Shown here piece after piece: positions 1 to 9,480 of a stretch of DNA of 64,000 nt. A model generated the notes under the pieces. That model did no database searches and was not told where the DNA came from. It worked only from the letters and a program-made list of their open reading frames with translations. Every line of letters starts with the position of its first letter. The first letter of the stretch is position 1. The translations under genes were made by a program, and so were the position numbers. The stretch is from Pseudoroseicyclus tamaricis (lineage in GTDB: Bacteria; Pseudomonadota; Alphaproteobacteria; Rhodobacterales; Rhodobacteraceae). The stretch spans positions 124,001 to 188,000 of the forward strand of contig NZ_JAAFYS010000004.1 of assembly GCF_012070395.1 (NCBI RefSeq), in the 5' to 3' direction.

Positions 1-1574
1 AGCAGGAGATCGGCCAGGGCGGCACCCTCTCCTACGAATCCTGGTTCCGGGGCCCGGCGGCGATCTTCGGCGGCGTGGAATGGGCGGCGACGGAAAAGCT
101 GACCTTCAAGGCGGAGTATTCCTCCGACGGGTACGACCTGGAGCGCAGCCGCAACGAGTTCGGCTACAGCACGCCGCTGAACGTGGGCGTCGTCTGGTTC
201 CCGCGGCCTGGCATCCAGCTGGCCTTCAACTACTTGCACGGCAACGAGCTGGCGCTGGCGGCGACGGTGCTGCTCAACGTCGAGGAGCGCCCGCTCCCCA
301 GCGGCTTCGACTCGCCGCCGCCGCCGGTGCGGGTGCGCGGCGCCGATGCCGCCGCCTCCTGGCAGGGCGCCGTCACGCAGACGGAGCTGACGCCCCGGCT
401 CAGCGCCGCCCTCGCAGAGGAGGGGCTGGAGCTGCGCGGGGTGGAGCTGGCGGGCGACAGGCTGCGCGTGCGTTACCACAACCCGCGCTACCGCGCCGAG
501 GCGCAGGCCCTGGGACGCGTCGCCCGCATCCTCACCCGTGAGGCGCCGCCGCAGGTGGAGACCTTCGAGCTGGAGCCGGAATATTCCGGCATCGCCGTCT
601 CCGGCGTCACCCTCTCCCGCTCCGACATCGAGGCGCTGGAGAATCGCGTCGGCGGGACGGATGCGATCTTCCAGCGCGGCACGCTCGGCCCTGCCGGGCC
701 CAACGCCGGCCTGACGGAGGTGGAGGACCCCTCCCCCGCCTTCACCTGGGGCCTCGGCCCCTATGCTGGCTTCGTGCTCTTCGACAACGACGAGCCGCTG
801 CAGGTGGAGCTCGGCCTGCAGGCCAAGGCCCGCTACGAGATCACGCCCAGCCTCGTCGCCTCCGGCGCCATGCGGCTGGCGCTGACGCCTTACCGCGAGG
901 ATCCAAAGCCGTCCGACTCCGTGCTGCCGCACGTGCGCTCCGACGGAGAGCTTTATGCCAATACCGGCAACCCGGGGATCGAGTATCTCACCCTCGCGTG
1001 GTACGGGCGCCCGGCGCCCGCGATCTACTCCCGCGTGACGCTCGGCTATCTCGAGCCGATGTTCGGCGGCGTCTCGGGCGAGCTGCTCTACGCGCCGCCC
1101 GACCAGCGCTGGGCCTTGGGCGCCGAGGTGAACTACGCCGTGCAGCGCGAGTACGAGCAGCTCTTCGGCTTCCGGGACTATGACATCGTCACGGGGCACG
1201 TCTCGGCCTATTACGATTTCGACTTCGGCTATCACGCCCAGGTCGATGCCGGCCGCTACCTCGCCGGCGACTGGGGGGCGACCTTCTCGCTCGACCGGGA
1301 ATTCGAGAACGGCTGGAAGATCGGCGGTTACTTCACCTTCACCGATGTCTCCTTCGAGGAGTTCGGCGAAGGCTCCTTCGACAAGGGCGTGCGCATCACG
1401 GTGCCGCTCGACTACTTCACGGGCACGCCGACGCGCCAGACGCTCGACGCCAACATCGTCTCGCTCTCGCGCGACGGGGGCGCCAAGCTGGATATCGACG
1501 GGCGGCTCTACGAAACGGTGCGCGACGGGCACCTGAGCGACCTGCAAGACGGATGGGGACGGTTCTGGAGATGA
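1..1574 (+). CDS. yjbH: YjbH-family outer-membrane protein, 5' end missing
   Basis: The reading frame is already open at base 3 and runs 523 codons to the stop at 1572-1574, so the start lies before the window. Coding continues in frame through GTG 75 (…FGGVEWAATEKLTFK…), so that GTG is not the start. The sequence alternates short aromatic-rich strands typical of a beta-barrel, and the C-terminal half has many [YFW]-X-[YFW] strand patterns. YjbH proteins are predicted outer-membrane barrels made with YjbE/F/G for exopolysaccharide production or export. The next gene, yjbF, starts inside the stop codon (ATGA). Family assignment is from the motif pattern and the neighbour; no search was run. 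Confidence 0.85.
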   Translation, partial: QEIGQGGTLSYESWFRGPAAIFGGVEWAATEKLTFKAEYSSDGYDLERSRNEFGYSTPLNVGVVWFPRPGIQLAFNYLHGNELALAATVLLNVEERPLPSGFDSPPPPVRVRGADAAASWQGAVTQTELTPRLSAALAEEGLELRGVELAGDRLRVRYHNPRYRAEAQALGRVARILTREAPPQVETFELEPEYSGIAVSGVTLSRSDIEALENRVGGTDAIFQRGTLGPAGPNAGLTEVEDPSPAFTWGLGPYAGFVLFDNDEPLQVELGLQAKARYEITPSLVASGAMRLALTPYREDPKPSDSVLPHVRSDGELYANTGNPGIEYLTLAWYGRPAPAIYSRVTLGYLEPMFGGVSGELLYAPPDQRWALGAEVNYAVQREYEQLFGFRDYDIVTGHVSAYYDFDFGYHAQVDAGRYLAGDWGATFSLDREFENGWKIGGYFTFTDVSFEEFGEGSFDKGVRITVPLDYFTGTPTRQTLDANIVSLSRDGGAKLDIDGRLYETVRDGHLSDLQDGWGRFWR

Positions 1575-2227
1575 TGCGCAAGGCCCTGATCGCCGCCGCC
1601 CTGATGGCCCTGTCGTCCTGCGGGACGACGGGACAGCAGAGCCCTGTCCTCACCCTCGCCCGCGCCGCGATACCCGCGCTCGGCGCCGGCCCGCCGGGCG
1701 ACCCCTCGGCGGCGCCCCCCGGCTTCAGCCCGCAGGAGGTGGCGGCGAACCCCGGCGCCTACTCGCTGATCACCATCCACGGGCTCTACCCCGCGGGCCT
1801 CGCGCGAATCGTCGAGGCCAGCGACGGGCGGGTGACCTACGAGAGCCAGTACCGCTTCTCGGCCGCCTATCGCGACGGGATCCTCGTCGGCACGCGCGGC
1901 CTCGCGGATGACCTGATGGCGGCCGACCCGGGCAACCTGCTGGCCGCGATTCGCGCCGGAGGTGGCACCACGCGCCGCGTTCACGAGACACTTTCGCCCC
2001 TCGATGAGATCGAGCGCACCAGCTTCGACTGCACTATCGGCGGAGGAGCGCTCGAGACGGTGAACCTCGGGCTCAAAGAAGTTCCCGCCCGCGGGTGGGA
2101 AGAAGAATGCCTGGGCGGCGGCCTGCAGTTCAAGAACAAGTACTGGCTTGATTCTGCTGGGGAAATCGTCGCGAGCCGTCAGTTCGTCTCCGAGACTGTT
2201 GCATATTTGCGCGAGAACTCGCTCTGA
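1571..2227 (+). CDS. yjbF: YjbF/GfcB-family exopolysaccharide lipoprotein
   Basis: Predicted 218-residue lipoprotein. It begins with MMRKALIAAALMALSSC, a signal peptide ending in an LSSC lipobox, so Cys17 would be lipidated. ATG 1571 is chosen because it overlaps the yjbH stop (ATGA) and gives a clean signal peptide; ATG 1553 would add six residues. The central part (YESQYRF, a variable region, WLDSAGEIVASRQFV) fits YjbF/GfcB, a periplasmic lipoprotein made in yjb and gfc capsule operons whose exact role is unclear. It is translationally coupled to yjbH. The order H then F differs from the enterobacterial E-F-G-H order. Confidence 0.8.
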   Translation: MMRKALIAAALMALSSCGTTGQQSPVLTLARAAIPALGAGPPGDPSAAPPGFSPQEVAANPGAYSLITIHGLYPAGLARIVEASDGRVTYESQYRFSAAYRDGILVGTRGLADDLMAADPGNLLAAIRAGGGTTRRVHETLSPLDEIERTSFDCTIGGGALETVNLGLKEVPARGWEEECLGGGLQFKNKYWLDSAGEIVASRQFVSETVAYLRENSL

Positions 2228-2327
2228 TTTGCGGCCGGGCCTCCCGCTGGAGAGATGCGGGTTGAGTTTCAAGGTGCAGGCCGATATAGGGAATGTAACG
2301 CCTTGTTTATCAACTGGAGAAGTTAAC

Positions 2328-2558
2328 ATGCGCCTCAACAAGATCCTCGCTGCCGCTGCCATCGCGTCGACGGCTGCCGGGTCGGCCATGGCCGGCGGCT
2401 TTGCCCCCGTCGTGGAAGTTCCGGAAGTTGTCGTCATCGAAGAAGATGTCGCTGTCGGCGGCGGCTTCTCGCTCCCCGTCTGGGTCATCCCGGCCGCCGT
2501 GCTGACCGCGCTCGTCGCGATCGCCGCTGCCTCCGAGTCCGACGGCGAGTCCGACTAA
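2328..2558 (+). CDS. Small exported protein with one hydrophobic segment, yjb operon
   Basis: A 76-residue product. ATG 2328 follows a Shine-Dalgarno-like tggaga (2315-2320). Residues 1-22 are a signal peptide (MRLNKILAAAAIASTAAGSA, MAGG), followed by an acidic valine-rich stretch, a hydrophobic segment (LPVWVIPAAVLTALVAIAAA) and an acidic tail ending SDGESD. YjbE of enterobacteria is also a small exported protein of about this size, so this may be its positional counterpart, but I see no clear sequence match. It is the last gene before a terminator. Function unknown. Confidence 0.7.
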   Translation: MRLNKILAAAAIASTAAGSAMAGGFAPVVEVPEVVVIEEDVAVGGGFSLPVWVIPAAVLTALVAIAAASESDGESD

Positions 2559-2589
2559 TCGACTTTCCCCAACGCGGGACAGTTACTGG

Positions 2590-2620
2590 AAACCGGCGGG
2601 CCCATGGCTCGCCGGTTTTC
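2590..2620. terminator. Hairpin terminator after the yjb genes
   Basis: Inverted repeat aaccggcg/cgccggtt (2591-2598 with 2610-2617) followed by tttc on the + strand. It lies between two convergent genes and could stop both. Confidence 0.65.
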
Positions 2621-2668
2621 ATTTGTGGGGTCCGCATCTGTGCGCTTTCGCTGGGCGCATGACGCGCC

Positions 2669-3697
2669 TCAGGCGCGGTCGCGCCCCATCATCGCAAGGC
2701 GGATGAGCAGCCGCTCGAAGAGGGACATGCCCGGCGCGCGGCTCGAAGAGCGGAGCGTCATGTCCGCCTCGATGAGCAGGCCGATGGCCGTCTCCAGCCG
2801 CACCTTCCCCCAGCGCCCGGCATAGCGGATCATCGCATCGCGCCGCGGCCCCCAGATGGGCGGCTTCGCCCGCCCGATGCCCTTGGCCGGCCCCTCCGGA
2901 TCGCTCGCGGCCGCATGGAGCTGGCGGAAGTGGCGGAGCGCGGCGATGGAGAGGGCGACAGCACCGGTGCCCTGCGCCTCCAGCCGGCTGACGAGGCCCG
3001 GCACCGCCTCCGCCCGCCCCTCGCTCACCGCGGCCAGCAGCTCGTCGAGATCGGCCTCGGCGGAGAGGGGGGCGACGGCGGTGATGTCCTCCGGGCTGAC
3101 GGGCGCCGAATCGCCGAACTTGTAGAGGCCGAGCTTCTCCATCGTCTGGCGAAAGTCCCCCGGCTCCAGCGCGCGGGCGAGATCGGCCAGATCGGCGCGC
3201 GCTTCGGGCGTCACATCGCGCAGGCCCGCCGCGGCGAGCATCTCGGAAATCTCCTCCGGCCCCGGCGGGTCGTCGTAGAGGGCGATGCAGGCGGCCGTTT
3301 TGGAGCCTTCGAAGAGCTTGCGGAGCGCCGAGCGGGCGGTGAGCTGGCCGGCGGTGACGACGATATGCGCGTCCCCCTCCGCCCGCGCCTCCAGCGCTGC
3401 CTTCACGACCGGGGCGAGGCCGTCGCCCGCCTCCTCCACCAGCGCCACGCGGGGGCCGGGAAAGAAGCCCTGCGAGCGCATGGCATCGTCGAGCATCGCG
3501 CCGTCCTTGCGCAGCTCGGCGGCCTGGATGCGGGTGAGGCGCATTTCCGCCTCCCCCTCCGGGCCGATGAGGGCGGCGACGAGGCGTTGGCGGGCATCGG
3601 CGACACGCATCGGGTCCGCCCCGTAGATCAGCGCGCCGGCGGTGCGGGGATCGGGCCGGGCGAGCCAGCCCCGTGCATCGCGGGTGGAGAGCTTCAT
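2669..3697 (-). CDS. holA: DNA polymerase III subunit delta
   Basis: A 342-residue protein matching HolA in length and layout: an N-terminal region ([33 protein letters not shown]), a middle ATPase-like fold and a helical C-terminal part. Delta is the wrench of the clamp loader that opens the beta clamp; like other delta subunits it does not show a usable Walker A motif. Its start (ATG 3697) overlaps the end of lptE by four bases, so it is the third gene of a leuS-lptE-holA operon, an order known in alphaproteobacteria. Residues near RIQAAELRKDG and QGFFPGPRVALVEEAGDGL are typical of alphaproteobacterial HolA. Confidence 0.9.
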   Translation of the reverse strand: MKLSTRDARGWLARPDPRTAGALIYGADPMRVADARQRLVAALIGPEGEAEMRLTRIQAAELRKDGAMLDDAMRSQGFFPGPRVALVEEAGDGLAPVVKAALEARAEGDAHIVVTAGQLTARSALRKLFEGSKTAACIALYDDPPGPEEISEMLAAAGLRDVTPEARADLADLARALEPGDFRQTMEKLGLYKFGDSAPVSPEDITAVAPLSAEADLDELLAAVSEGRAEAVPGLVSRLEAQGTGAVALSIAALRHFRQLHAAASDPEGPAKGIGRAKPPIWGPRRDAMIRYAGRWGKVRLETAIGLLIEADMTLRSSSRAPGMSLFERLLIRLAMMGRDRA

Positions 3698-4191
3698 GCC
3701 CCCTCGGGGCCGAGGCCCGGCAGGGCGATGGCCTCCGTCACGATCAGGTCGGCGAGCTGGCGGGAGAGGCGGGCGCGCGCATCCTCCTCCGCCGTGCGCA
3801 CGGCGATGGTGGAGCCGCTGGAGGGCCAGGAGGTGAAGGTGGAGACGGTGCCGCCGCCGAGGCTCTCCCCCGAAGCATCCGTCAGCGCCCAGTCCGCCTC
3901 GCCCCGCAGGGCGCGGCGCACCACGTCACCGCCGGGCGACAGGGCCGCCTCGCGCGGGGTGAGGGCGAGCGTGACGGTGAGGCGGTAGCGGGGCGAATCG
4001 GCGAGGCCGAGTCGCTCCTGCAGGCGGGCGCGGAGGCGGTAGCCCTCGGGCGTCGCCGGGACCTCGTAGGCGGTCGCCGCAAAGAGCGCAGCGCCGGCGC
4101 CGCCGGGCGCGAAGGCGGGGGTGAAGCCGCAGCCCGCGAGGGCGGCGGCAGCCGGCAGGGCGAGAAGGAGGCCCCGCCTAGACCACGACAT
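3694..4191 (-). CDS. lptE: LPS-assembly lipoprotein LptE
   Basis: A 165-residue lipoprotein: signal peptide [20 protein letters not shown] with lipobox LAGC (Cys21), followed by GFTPAF, the start typical of LptE. LptE plugs the LptD barrel and helps deliver lipopolysaccharide to the outer leaflet. It overlaps the 3' end of leuS by 14 bases and the start of holA by four, so translation of the three is probably coupled. The [10 protein letters not shown] and [16 protein letters not shown] segments fit the family. No partner lptD is in the window. Confidence 0.88.
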   Translation of the reverse strand: MSWSRRGLLLALPAAAALAGCGFTPAFAPGGAGAALFAATAYEVPATPEGYRLRARLQERLGLADSPRYRLTVTLALTPREAALSPGGDVVRRALRGEADWALTDASGESLGGGTVSTFTSWPSSGSTIAVRTAEEDARARLSRQLADLIVTEAIALPGLGPEGA

Positions 4192-6727
4192 TGACGATGC
4201 GCCCCGGCACCACGATCAGCTTCTTCGGCGCGCCGCCGTTCAGCTGCTTCTGGACGGCCTCATGCGCCAGCACCAGCGCCTCGATCTCCGCCTTGGCCAT
4301 CTCCTTCGGCACGGTGATCTCGGCCCGGCGCTTGCCGTTGACCTGGATGGGCAGGGTGACGCTGTCATCAACCAGCAGGCTCTCGTCCACCTGAGGCCAG
4401 GGCGCGCCGGTGACGAGGCCCTCGCCGCCGAGCTCGGCCCAGATCTCCTCCGCCAGGTGCGGGGTGAGGGGCGACATGAGCTGCGCCAGAGCGCGGCACG
4501 CCTCCGTCTTCGCCCCGCGGGAGGCTGGGCTTTTCGCGAGCGTGGCGGTGAAGCCGTAGAGCTTGGCGATGGCGGCGTTGAAGCCGAAACTCTCGAAGCC
4601 CATCGTCACGTCGTGGATGGTGCGGTGGAGCGCCTTGGCCAGCTCCTCGTCGGCCCCTTGCGGCGCCGCCTCGGGCGCCTCGCCCAGCTCGGAGACGATG
4701 CGCCAGACGCGTGCGAGGTGCTTCTGCGCCGCCTCGGCGCCCGAGGCCGTCCACTCCACGTCACGCTCGGGCGGGCTGTCGGAGAGGACGAACCAGCGGG
4801 CGGTGTCGGCGCCGTAGCGGGCGACGATATCGTCCGGGTCCACCACGTTGCGCTTCGACTTCGACATCTTGGCGGAGGGGACGACCTCCACCTCCTGCCC
4901 CGTCTCGCGCAGCACGGCACGCTCGCCTTGCGTCTCCACCTCCTCGGGGAAGTGGTAGACGGCGCGGCCATCGGCGCCGGCGCTCTTGTAGATGGCGTGG
5001 GTGACCATGCCTTGCGTGAAGAGGGCGTTGAACGGCTCGATGGCGCTGGCCGGCAGGTGGCCGGTCTTGTGCATCGCCCGGGCGAAGAAGCGCGAGTAGA
5101 GCAGGTGCAGGATCGCGTGCTCGATGCCGCCGATATACTGGTCGACGTTCATCCAGTAGGCGGCTGCGTCCAGATCCGTCGGCGTCTCCGCGCGGGGTGC
5201 GGTGAAGCGGGCGTAGTACCAGGACGAATCGACGAAGGTGTCCATCGTGTCCGTCTCGCGCCGCGCCGGGGCGCCGCAGCTTGGGCAGGCGCAGTCGCGC
5301 CACGTGGGGTGCCGGTCGAGCGGGTTGCCGGGCACGTCGAAGCTCACGTCATCCGGCAGGCGGATGGGCAGGTTCTCCTTGCGCTCCGGCACGACACCGC
5401 AGCTCTCGCAATGGACGACCGGGATCGGGCAGCCCCAGTAGCGCTGGCGGGAGAGGCCCCAGTCGCGCAGGCGGTACTGGGTGACGCCTTTCCCCCAGCC
5501 ACCCTGCTCGGCGACGGCGATGGTGGCGTCTATGGCCTCCTGCCCCGTTGCGACATCGAGGCCGGCGAAGTGCTTCACCCATTTGACCGGCTCTGTCTTG
5601 GGCGGCACGTAGGCCTCGTCCGTCACCGGGGCGTGGCCCTCCAGCGCGGTGAAGGTCTCCACCACCGGCAGGTCGTACTTGCGGCAGAAGTCGAGGTCGC
5701 GCTGGTCATGAGCGGGGCAGCCGAAGATGGCGCCGGTGCCGTAATCCATCAGGATGAAGTTGGCGATCCAGACCGGCAGCTGCCAGTCCGGGTCCAAGGG
5801 ATGCGTCACCGTGAGGCCGGTGTCGAAGCCCAGCTTTTCCCCCGTCTCCAGCGCCTCTTCCGTCGTGCCGCCCTTTCTGGCCTCGGCGCAGAAGGCGGCG
5901 ACCTCCGGCCGGGCCTCCGCCAGCTGCTTGGCCAGCGGATGGTCCGGCGAGATGCCGACGAAGCTGGCGCCCATCAGCGTGTCCGGCCGGGTGGTGTAGA
6001 CCTCGATCTGCCCCTGCCCGTCCGTCCGCTGAAAGCCCATGCGCAGGCCGCGGCTCTTGCCGATCCAGTTGGCCTGCATCAGCTTCACCTTGGCGGGCCA
6101 GTCGTCGAGGCTGTCGATCGCGTCCAGCAGCTCTTCCGAATAGGCGGAGATCTTGAAGAACCACTGCGTCAGCTCGCGCCGCTCGACCTCGGCGCCCGAG
6201 CGCCAGCCGCGCCCGTTCTCCACCTGCTCGTTGGCGAGCACGGTCATGTCGACCGGGTCCCAGTTCACCACGGCGTTCTTGCGGTAGACGAGGCCGGCCT
6301 CGAGCATGTCGAGGAAGAGCGCCTGCTGCTGGCCGTAATACTCCGGGTCGCAGGTGGCGAACTCGCGGGACCAGTCCAGCGACCAGCCGAGCGGCTTCAT
6401 CTGCGCCTTCATGTCTGCGATGTTCTGGTAGGTCCATTCCTTGGGGTGCCCGCCGGAGGCCATGGCGGCGTTCTCCGCCGGCATTCCGAAGGCGTCCCAG
6501 CCCATCGGGTGCAGAACGTTGAAGCCGCGCGCCATCTTGTAGCGCGCGATGACGTCGCCCATCGTGTAGTTGCGCACGTGGCCCATGTGGATGCGCCCCG
6601 AGGGGTAGGGGAACATCTCGAGCACGTAGTACTTCGGCTGTTCCGACCGTTCGGCGCGGAAGGTACCGGCCTCGTCCCAGGCGGCCTGCCATTTCGGCTC
6701 GATCTCACTCGGCGCATAGCGCGACAT
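4178..6727 (-). CDS. leuS: Leucyl-tRNA synthetase
   Basis: Class I aminoacyl-tRNA synthetase, 849 residues, charging tRNA-Leu. The HIGH motif is present as HMGH in [13 protein letters not shown] near residue 50, and KMSKS is intact in the C-terminal half. Between them lie the connective-peptide editing domain ([20 protein letters not shown], including the threonine-rich TTRPDT motif) and a zinc-site-like cysteine cluster ([11 protein letters not shown]). ATG 6727 is preferred because agagg lies eight bases upstream; ATG 6733 is possible but too near the Shine-Dalgarno. First gene of the leuS-lptE-holA operon. Confidence 0.96.
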   Translation of the reverse strand: MSRYAPSEIEPKWQAAWDEAGTFRAERSEQPKYYVLEMFPYPSGRIHMGHVRNYTMGDVIARYKMARGFNVLHPMGWDAFGMPAENAAMASGGHPKEWTYQNIADMKAQMKPLGWSLDWSREFATCDPEYYGQQQALFLDMLEAGLVYRKNAVVNWDPVDMTVLANEQVENGRGWRSGAEVERRELTQWFFKISAYSEELLDAIDSLDDWPAKVKLMQANWIGKSRGLRMGFQRTDGQGQIEVYTTRPDTLMGASFVGISPDHPLAKQLAEARPEVAAFCAEARKGGTTEEALETGEKLGFDTGLTVTHPLDPDWQLPVWIANFILMDYGTGAIFGCPAHDQRDLDFCRKYDLPVVETFTALEGHAPVTDEAYVPPKTEPVKWVKHFAGLDVATGQEAIDATIAVAEQGGWGKGVTQYRLRDWGLSRQRYWGCPIPVVHCESCGVVPERKENLPIRLPDDVSFDVPGNPLDRHPTWRDCACPSCGAPARRETDTMDTFVDSSWYYARFTAPRAETPTDLDAAAYWMNVDQYIGGIEHAILHLLYSRFFARAMHKTGHLPASAIEPFNALFTQGMVTHAIYKSAGADGRAVYHFPEEVETQGERAVLRETGQEVEVVPSAKMSKSKRNVVDPDDIVARYGADTARWFVLSDSPPERDVEWTASGAEAAQKHLARVWRIVSELGEAPEAAPQGADEELAKALHRTIHDVTMGFESFGFNAAIAKLYGFTATLAKSPASRGAKTEACRALAQLMSPLTPHLAEEIWAELGGEGLVTGAPWPQVDESLLVDDSVTLPIQVNGKRRAEITVPKEMAKAEIEALVLAHEAVQKQLNGGAPKKLIVVPGRIVNVVV

Positions 6728-6823
6728 CGGCATGTCCTCTTCGGTCCCGCGGGCGGGTCTTGTGGTGCTAGCGTCTTAGCGGGGTTCCGCTGCCGGGGCC
6801 AGAGCGGCCCTCGGAGGGCGCCG

Positions 6824-7249
6824 TCAGAGAGCGCCGTCGGCGACGCGGAGCTGGCGGGCGCGGGTGAGGATGGCATCCTCGATGGCCACCTGCGTCTCCG
6901 CCGCGACCGGGCCGGAGCTCGTGGCCAGCGCGACGTTGAGCGAGCGCGCGTCGAGCGCCGGGTCCTGGATATGGACGGTCGCCCGGTAGGCGGTGCTGCC
7001 GCCGGGGGGAACGCCGTAGCCGAAGACGATGACGCCGGTGAAGGGATCGACGCTCTCGATCGGCAGGAAGGACAGGACGTCGAGCGACGCGGACCAGAGG
7101 TAGCGGTTGACGGCGACACGCTCCGCCCCCGGCGTCCGCACGGCCTGGGTGACCGCAGCCGGCTGCCCGCCGGAGCCGCCGAACAGCGCACAGCCGGAGA
7201 GGGTGAGCGCCGCCGCAAGCAGCGCTGCCGCTTTCGCGCCTGCACTCAT
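6824..7249 (-). CDS. DUF3576 lipoprotein
   Basis: A 141-residue predicted lipoprotein. Starting at ATG 7249 gives MSAGAKAAALLAAALTLSGC, with lipobox LSGC; ATG 7279 would add ten residues and blur the signal peptide. The mature part has the DUF3576 signature (VNRYLWSASLDVLSFLPIES, then FTGVIVFGYG and YRATVHI). Members are alphaproteobacterial and of unknown function. It sits 90 bases before leuS on the same strand and may be co-transcribed with it, although a promoter in the gap is equally possible. Confidence 0.85.
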   Translation of the reverse strand: MSAGAKAAALLAAALTLSGCALFGGSGGQPAAVTQAVRTPGAERVAVNRYLWSASLDVLSFLPIESVDPFTGVIVFGYGVPPGGSTAYRATVHIQDPALDARSLNVALATSSGPVAAETQVAIEDAILTRARQLRVADGAL

Positions 7250-7426
7250 GCCCGCCTTCAAGGATGCCGCCCCGCTCATACTGCCCCAAGCCTGCCGTTT
7301 TCTTTCGCGATTTGTCTACCGAAGCGCTGCCGGTGTCACAAGAACCAATGGCCGGCACGCCCTGCGGCGGAGCGGCCCCTCGCCGACGTCGTCTCAGTGG
7401 CGGATGCCGGCAGAGGCACAAAACGG

Positions 7427-7461
7427 CAAACGGGCCGGCCTGATGATCAGGCCGGCCCGTC
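7427..7461 (-). terminator. Strong porin terminator
   Basis: A 14-bp perfect inverted repeat (7430-7443 with 7447-7460, acgggccggcctga/tcaggccggcccgt). On the reverse strand it is followed by TTTGCCGTTTT, placing it about 50 bases after the porin stop. It may also work in the other direction. Confidence 0.85.
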
Positions 7462-7509
7462 TTTGTCTTAGCTGTCGGATGCAGGGGCCGTGGGGCCCCT
7501 GCCGCCGGA

Positions 7510-8556
7510 TCAGAATTCGAAGGAAGCTTCGACCGTGAGGCCTTCCTGGAACTCGGGATCGCCGATTTCGTCTTCGGCAGAGCTGTCCGGGTCTTCGGCG
7601 TAGGAAACCTGGAGGATCACGCCGTCCATGTCCCACGTCGCGCCGACGTAGTAGTCGATGTCGTCGGAGGCCAGGTCGATCGCGCCGGCGTAGAACTCGA
7701 TGCCGGAGCCGAAGTCGTAGGAGCCTTCGATGCCGTAATCGTCGTTCTCGTCTTCGTCGGTGTCGTAGTAGGCGGACACCATGATCGGGCCGTTGGTGTA
7801 GTCGACGGACACACCGTAGGCGTCAGCCGCCGGATCGTTCGCAGCGTAGTAGCCGCCAACGACGACCGGGCCGAACGGGTAGGAGGCTTCGATGCCGATG
7901 GAGTCGGCGTCGTTGGTCTGGTCGCTGGTGTAGCCCAGCGTCACGTCGGCGGCGCCGAACGTGGTGCCGACGGACACACCGAAGACTTCCGTGCCGGAGT
8001 CGCCCTGATCGTCCTGATAGGCACCGATGATGTCGAAGTTGCCGAAGGTGCCGGCCAGAACCGTCTGAACGCCTTCCAGACCGCCGTCAGCGAAGATGCT
8101 GTAGGAGGTGTAGGTGGAGAACAGGCCGAAGGTGAACTCGCCACGGATAACCGCGTCGGAGTCTTCGGTCGGGTCGCCGTCGAAGCCGACGTCCATGCCG
8201 TCAGCGGAGGAGAAGTACTCGTCAGCGGCAAGAGCGGTGTCGCCGACGAACACGGCGGCCATGTCGGTGGAGACGAACAGCTCGTAGCCGTCGAGCATGA
8301 AATCCGTACCCAGGTCGTCGTCAACCAGGTCGCCGCCGATGGTGAAGCCAACGGTCAGGCCGTTGTCGAGCGCGTTCTCGGCGAACAGGTCGAGGTCGGC
8401 ATTCCAGTAGAAGCCAAAGGGATCGTCGTCGACGATCGTGTCATCGACGTTCGTGTCGTTGTAGCCGACGGTGGCTTCGGCAGTGAAGGAGACCTCAGCG
8501 GCCGCCGCGCCCGCGAAGGCGAAGAGAGAGGCCGAGGCGAGGAGGATGCTTTTCAT
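7510..8556 (-). CDS. Major outer-membrane porin, Rhodobacter type
   Basis: A 348-residue exported beta-barrel. ATG 8556 is chosen over the in-frame ATG 8577 because gaggga lies just upstream and the product then starts with a standard signal peptide (MKSILLASASLFAFAGAAAA, cleaved before EVSFTAEA). It has repeated G-X-[YF]-X-[ND] strands, a very acidic composition (DDTIVDDDPFG, YDTDEDENDDYG) and ends VEASFEF with the terminal Phe recognised by the BAM machinery. It resembles the 16-stranded general porins of Rhodobacter. It is monocistronic, with a strong terminator and two inverted repeats in its upstream region. The acidity suggests a saline habitat (inference). Confidence 0.9.
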   Translation of the reverse strand: MKSILLASASLFAFAGAAAAEVSFTAEATVGYNDTNVDDTIVDDDPFGFYWNADLDLFAENALDNGLTVGFTIGGDLVDDDLGTDFMLDGYELFVSTDMAAVFVGDTALAADEYFSSADGMDVGFDGDPTEDSDAVIRGEFTFGLFSTYTSYSIFADGGLEGVQTVLAGTFGNFDIIGAYQDDQGDSGTEVFGVSVGTTFGAADVTLGYTSDQTNDADSIGIEASYPFGPVVVGGYYAANDPAADAYGVSVDYTNGPIMVSAYYDTDEDENDDYGIEGSYDFGSGIEFYAGAIDLASDDIDYYVGATWDMDGVILQVSYAEDPDSSAEDEIGDPEFQEGLTVEASFEF

Positions 8557-8573
8557 GTGTTTCCCTCGTGTTT

Positions 8574-8588
8574 GCATTCTCAGAATGC
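8574..8588. promoter_or_regulatory. Inverted repeat in the porin leader
   Basis: Perfect dyad gcattct-c-agaatgc (7-1-7), ending about 18 bases before the porin start codon and just upstream of its Shine-Dalgarno. It could be an operator or a leader hairpin; the sequence alone does not decide. Confidence 0.4.
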
Positions 8589-8681
8589 CAGTCCTGCTAG
8601 CATTGAGGATGCTTTTGCGTGGAAGCGGCCTTCATCTCAAGTGAATCCGCCCCCGCCTCCGGCCGGCCCCGGGAAATGATG

Positions 8682-8700
8682 CATCTGTGACACACAGATG
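8682..8700. promoter_or_regulatory. Inverted repeat between porin and yggS
   Basis: Perfect dyad catctgtg-aca-cacagatg (8-3-8) in the divergent region, 126 bases from the porin start and 88 from the yggS start. Its place fits an operator for either promoter. The cognate regulator is unknown. Confidence 0.4.
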
Positions 8701-8787
8701 GCCAAGGCGCCCCGGATGTGGCAGCTTTCCACCCTGGGGCCCCGTCGGCGGAGCCCCGAAGAACCCGCGGGAAATCAAGGAGCTACC

Positions 8788-9444
8788 ATGCAGCTGGAGG
8801 CGATCCGGAGCAGAATCGACGCCGCATCGGCCCGAGCCGGCCGGCCGGAGGGGAGCGTGCGGCTGATCGCCGTCTCCAAGCAGCAGCCGGCCGACAGGAT
8901 CGAGGCGGTGCTGGAGGCGGGGCACCGAGTCTTCGGTGAGAATCGCGTGCAGGAGGCCGCCGGCCGCTGGCCGGAGCTGCGTGAGCGCTACCAGGGCGTG
9001 GCGCTGCACCTCCTCGGCCCGCTGCAGACCAACAAGGCCCGGCAGGCGATGGAGCTGGCCGATTCCATCCACTCCCTCGACCGCCCGAAGCTCGCGGGCA
9101 CCCTCGCCCGGCTGGCGCAGGAGCAGGGCAGCTGCCCCGACCTCTTCGTGCAGGTGAACACCGGGGAGGAGCCGCAGAAGGCCGGCGTCCTGCCGGGCGA
9201 GGCGGAGGCCTTCGTGCGCGACTGCCGCGAGATGGACCTGCCCGTCATCGGCCTGATGTGCATCCCGCCGGTGGAGGAGGACGCCCGCGCCCACTTCCGC
9301 ATGCTGCGCCAGATGGCGGAGGATCTGGGCCTGCCGGAACTCTCCATGGGCATGAGCGGGGACTTCGAGGTCGCCGTGGAGGAAGGGGCGACGCTGGTGC
9401 GCGTCGGCTCGGCGATCTTCGGGGAGCGGCCGCCGAGGGAGTGA
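8788..9444 (+). CDS. yggS: Pyridoxal-phosphate homeostasis protein (YggS/PLPBP)
   Basis: A 218-residue TIM-barrel-only PLP-binding protein. ATG 8788 has aaggag five bases upstream; the open frame extends further 5' but without coding character. The PLP lysine is Lys31 (LIAVSKQQP), and GENRVQEAAGRW, HLLGPLQTNKARQA and SMGMSGDFEVAVEEGATLVR are the family signatures. YggS proteins carry PLP without known catalysis and balance B6 vitamers and amino/keto acid pools. It is divergent from the porin and followed by a terminator-like repeat. Confidence 0.92.
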   Translation: MQLEAIRSRIDAASARAGRPEGSVRLIAVSKQQPADRIEAVLEAGHRVFGENRVQEAAGRWPELRERYQGVALHLLGPLQTNKARQAMELADSIHSLDRPKLAGTLARLAQEQGSCPDLFVQVNTGEEPQKAGVLPGEAEAFVRDCREMDLPVIGLMCIPPVEEDARAHFRMLRQMAEDLGLPELSMGMSGDFEVAVEEGATLVRVGSAIFGERPPRE

Positions 9445-9480
9445 GCCGGGGCAAGCGCCGCGCGAGTTGAGGGTGAGGGA

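Noticed and set aside
4121-7471. A 1,116-codon open frame opposite leuS and lptE
   Set aside because: GC-rich antisense shadow. Composition is Arg/His/Gly/Ala-rich without domains, and it spans several well-identified genes on the other strand.
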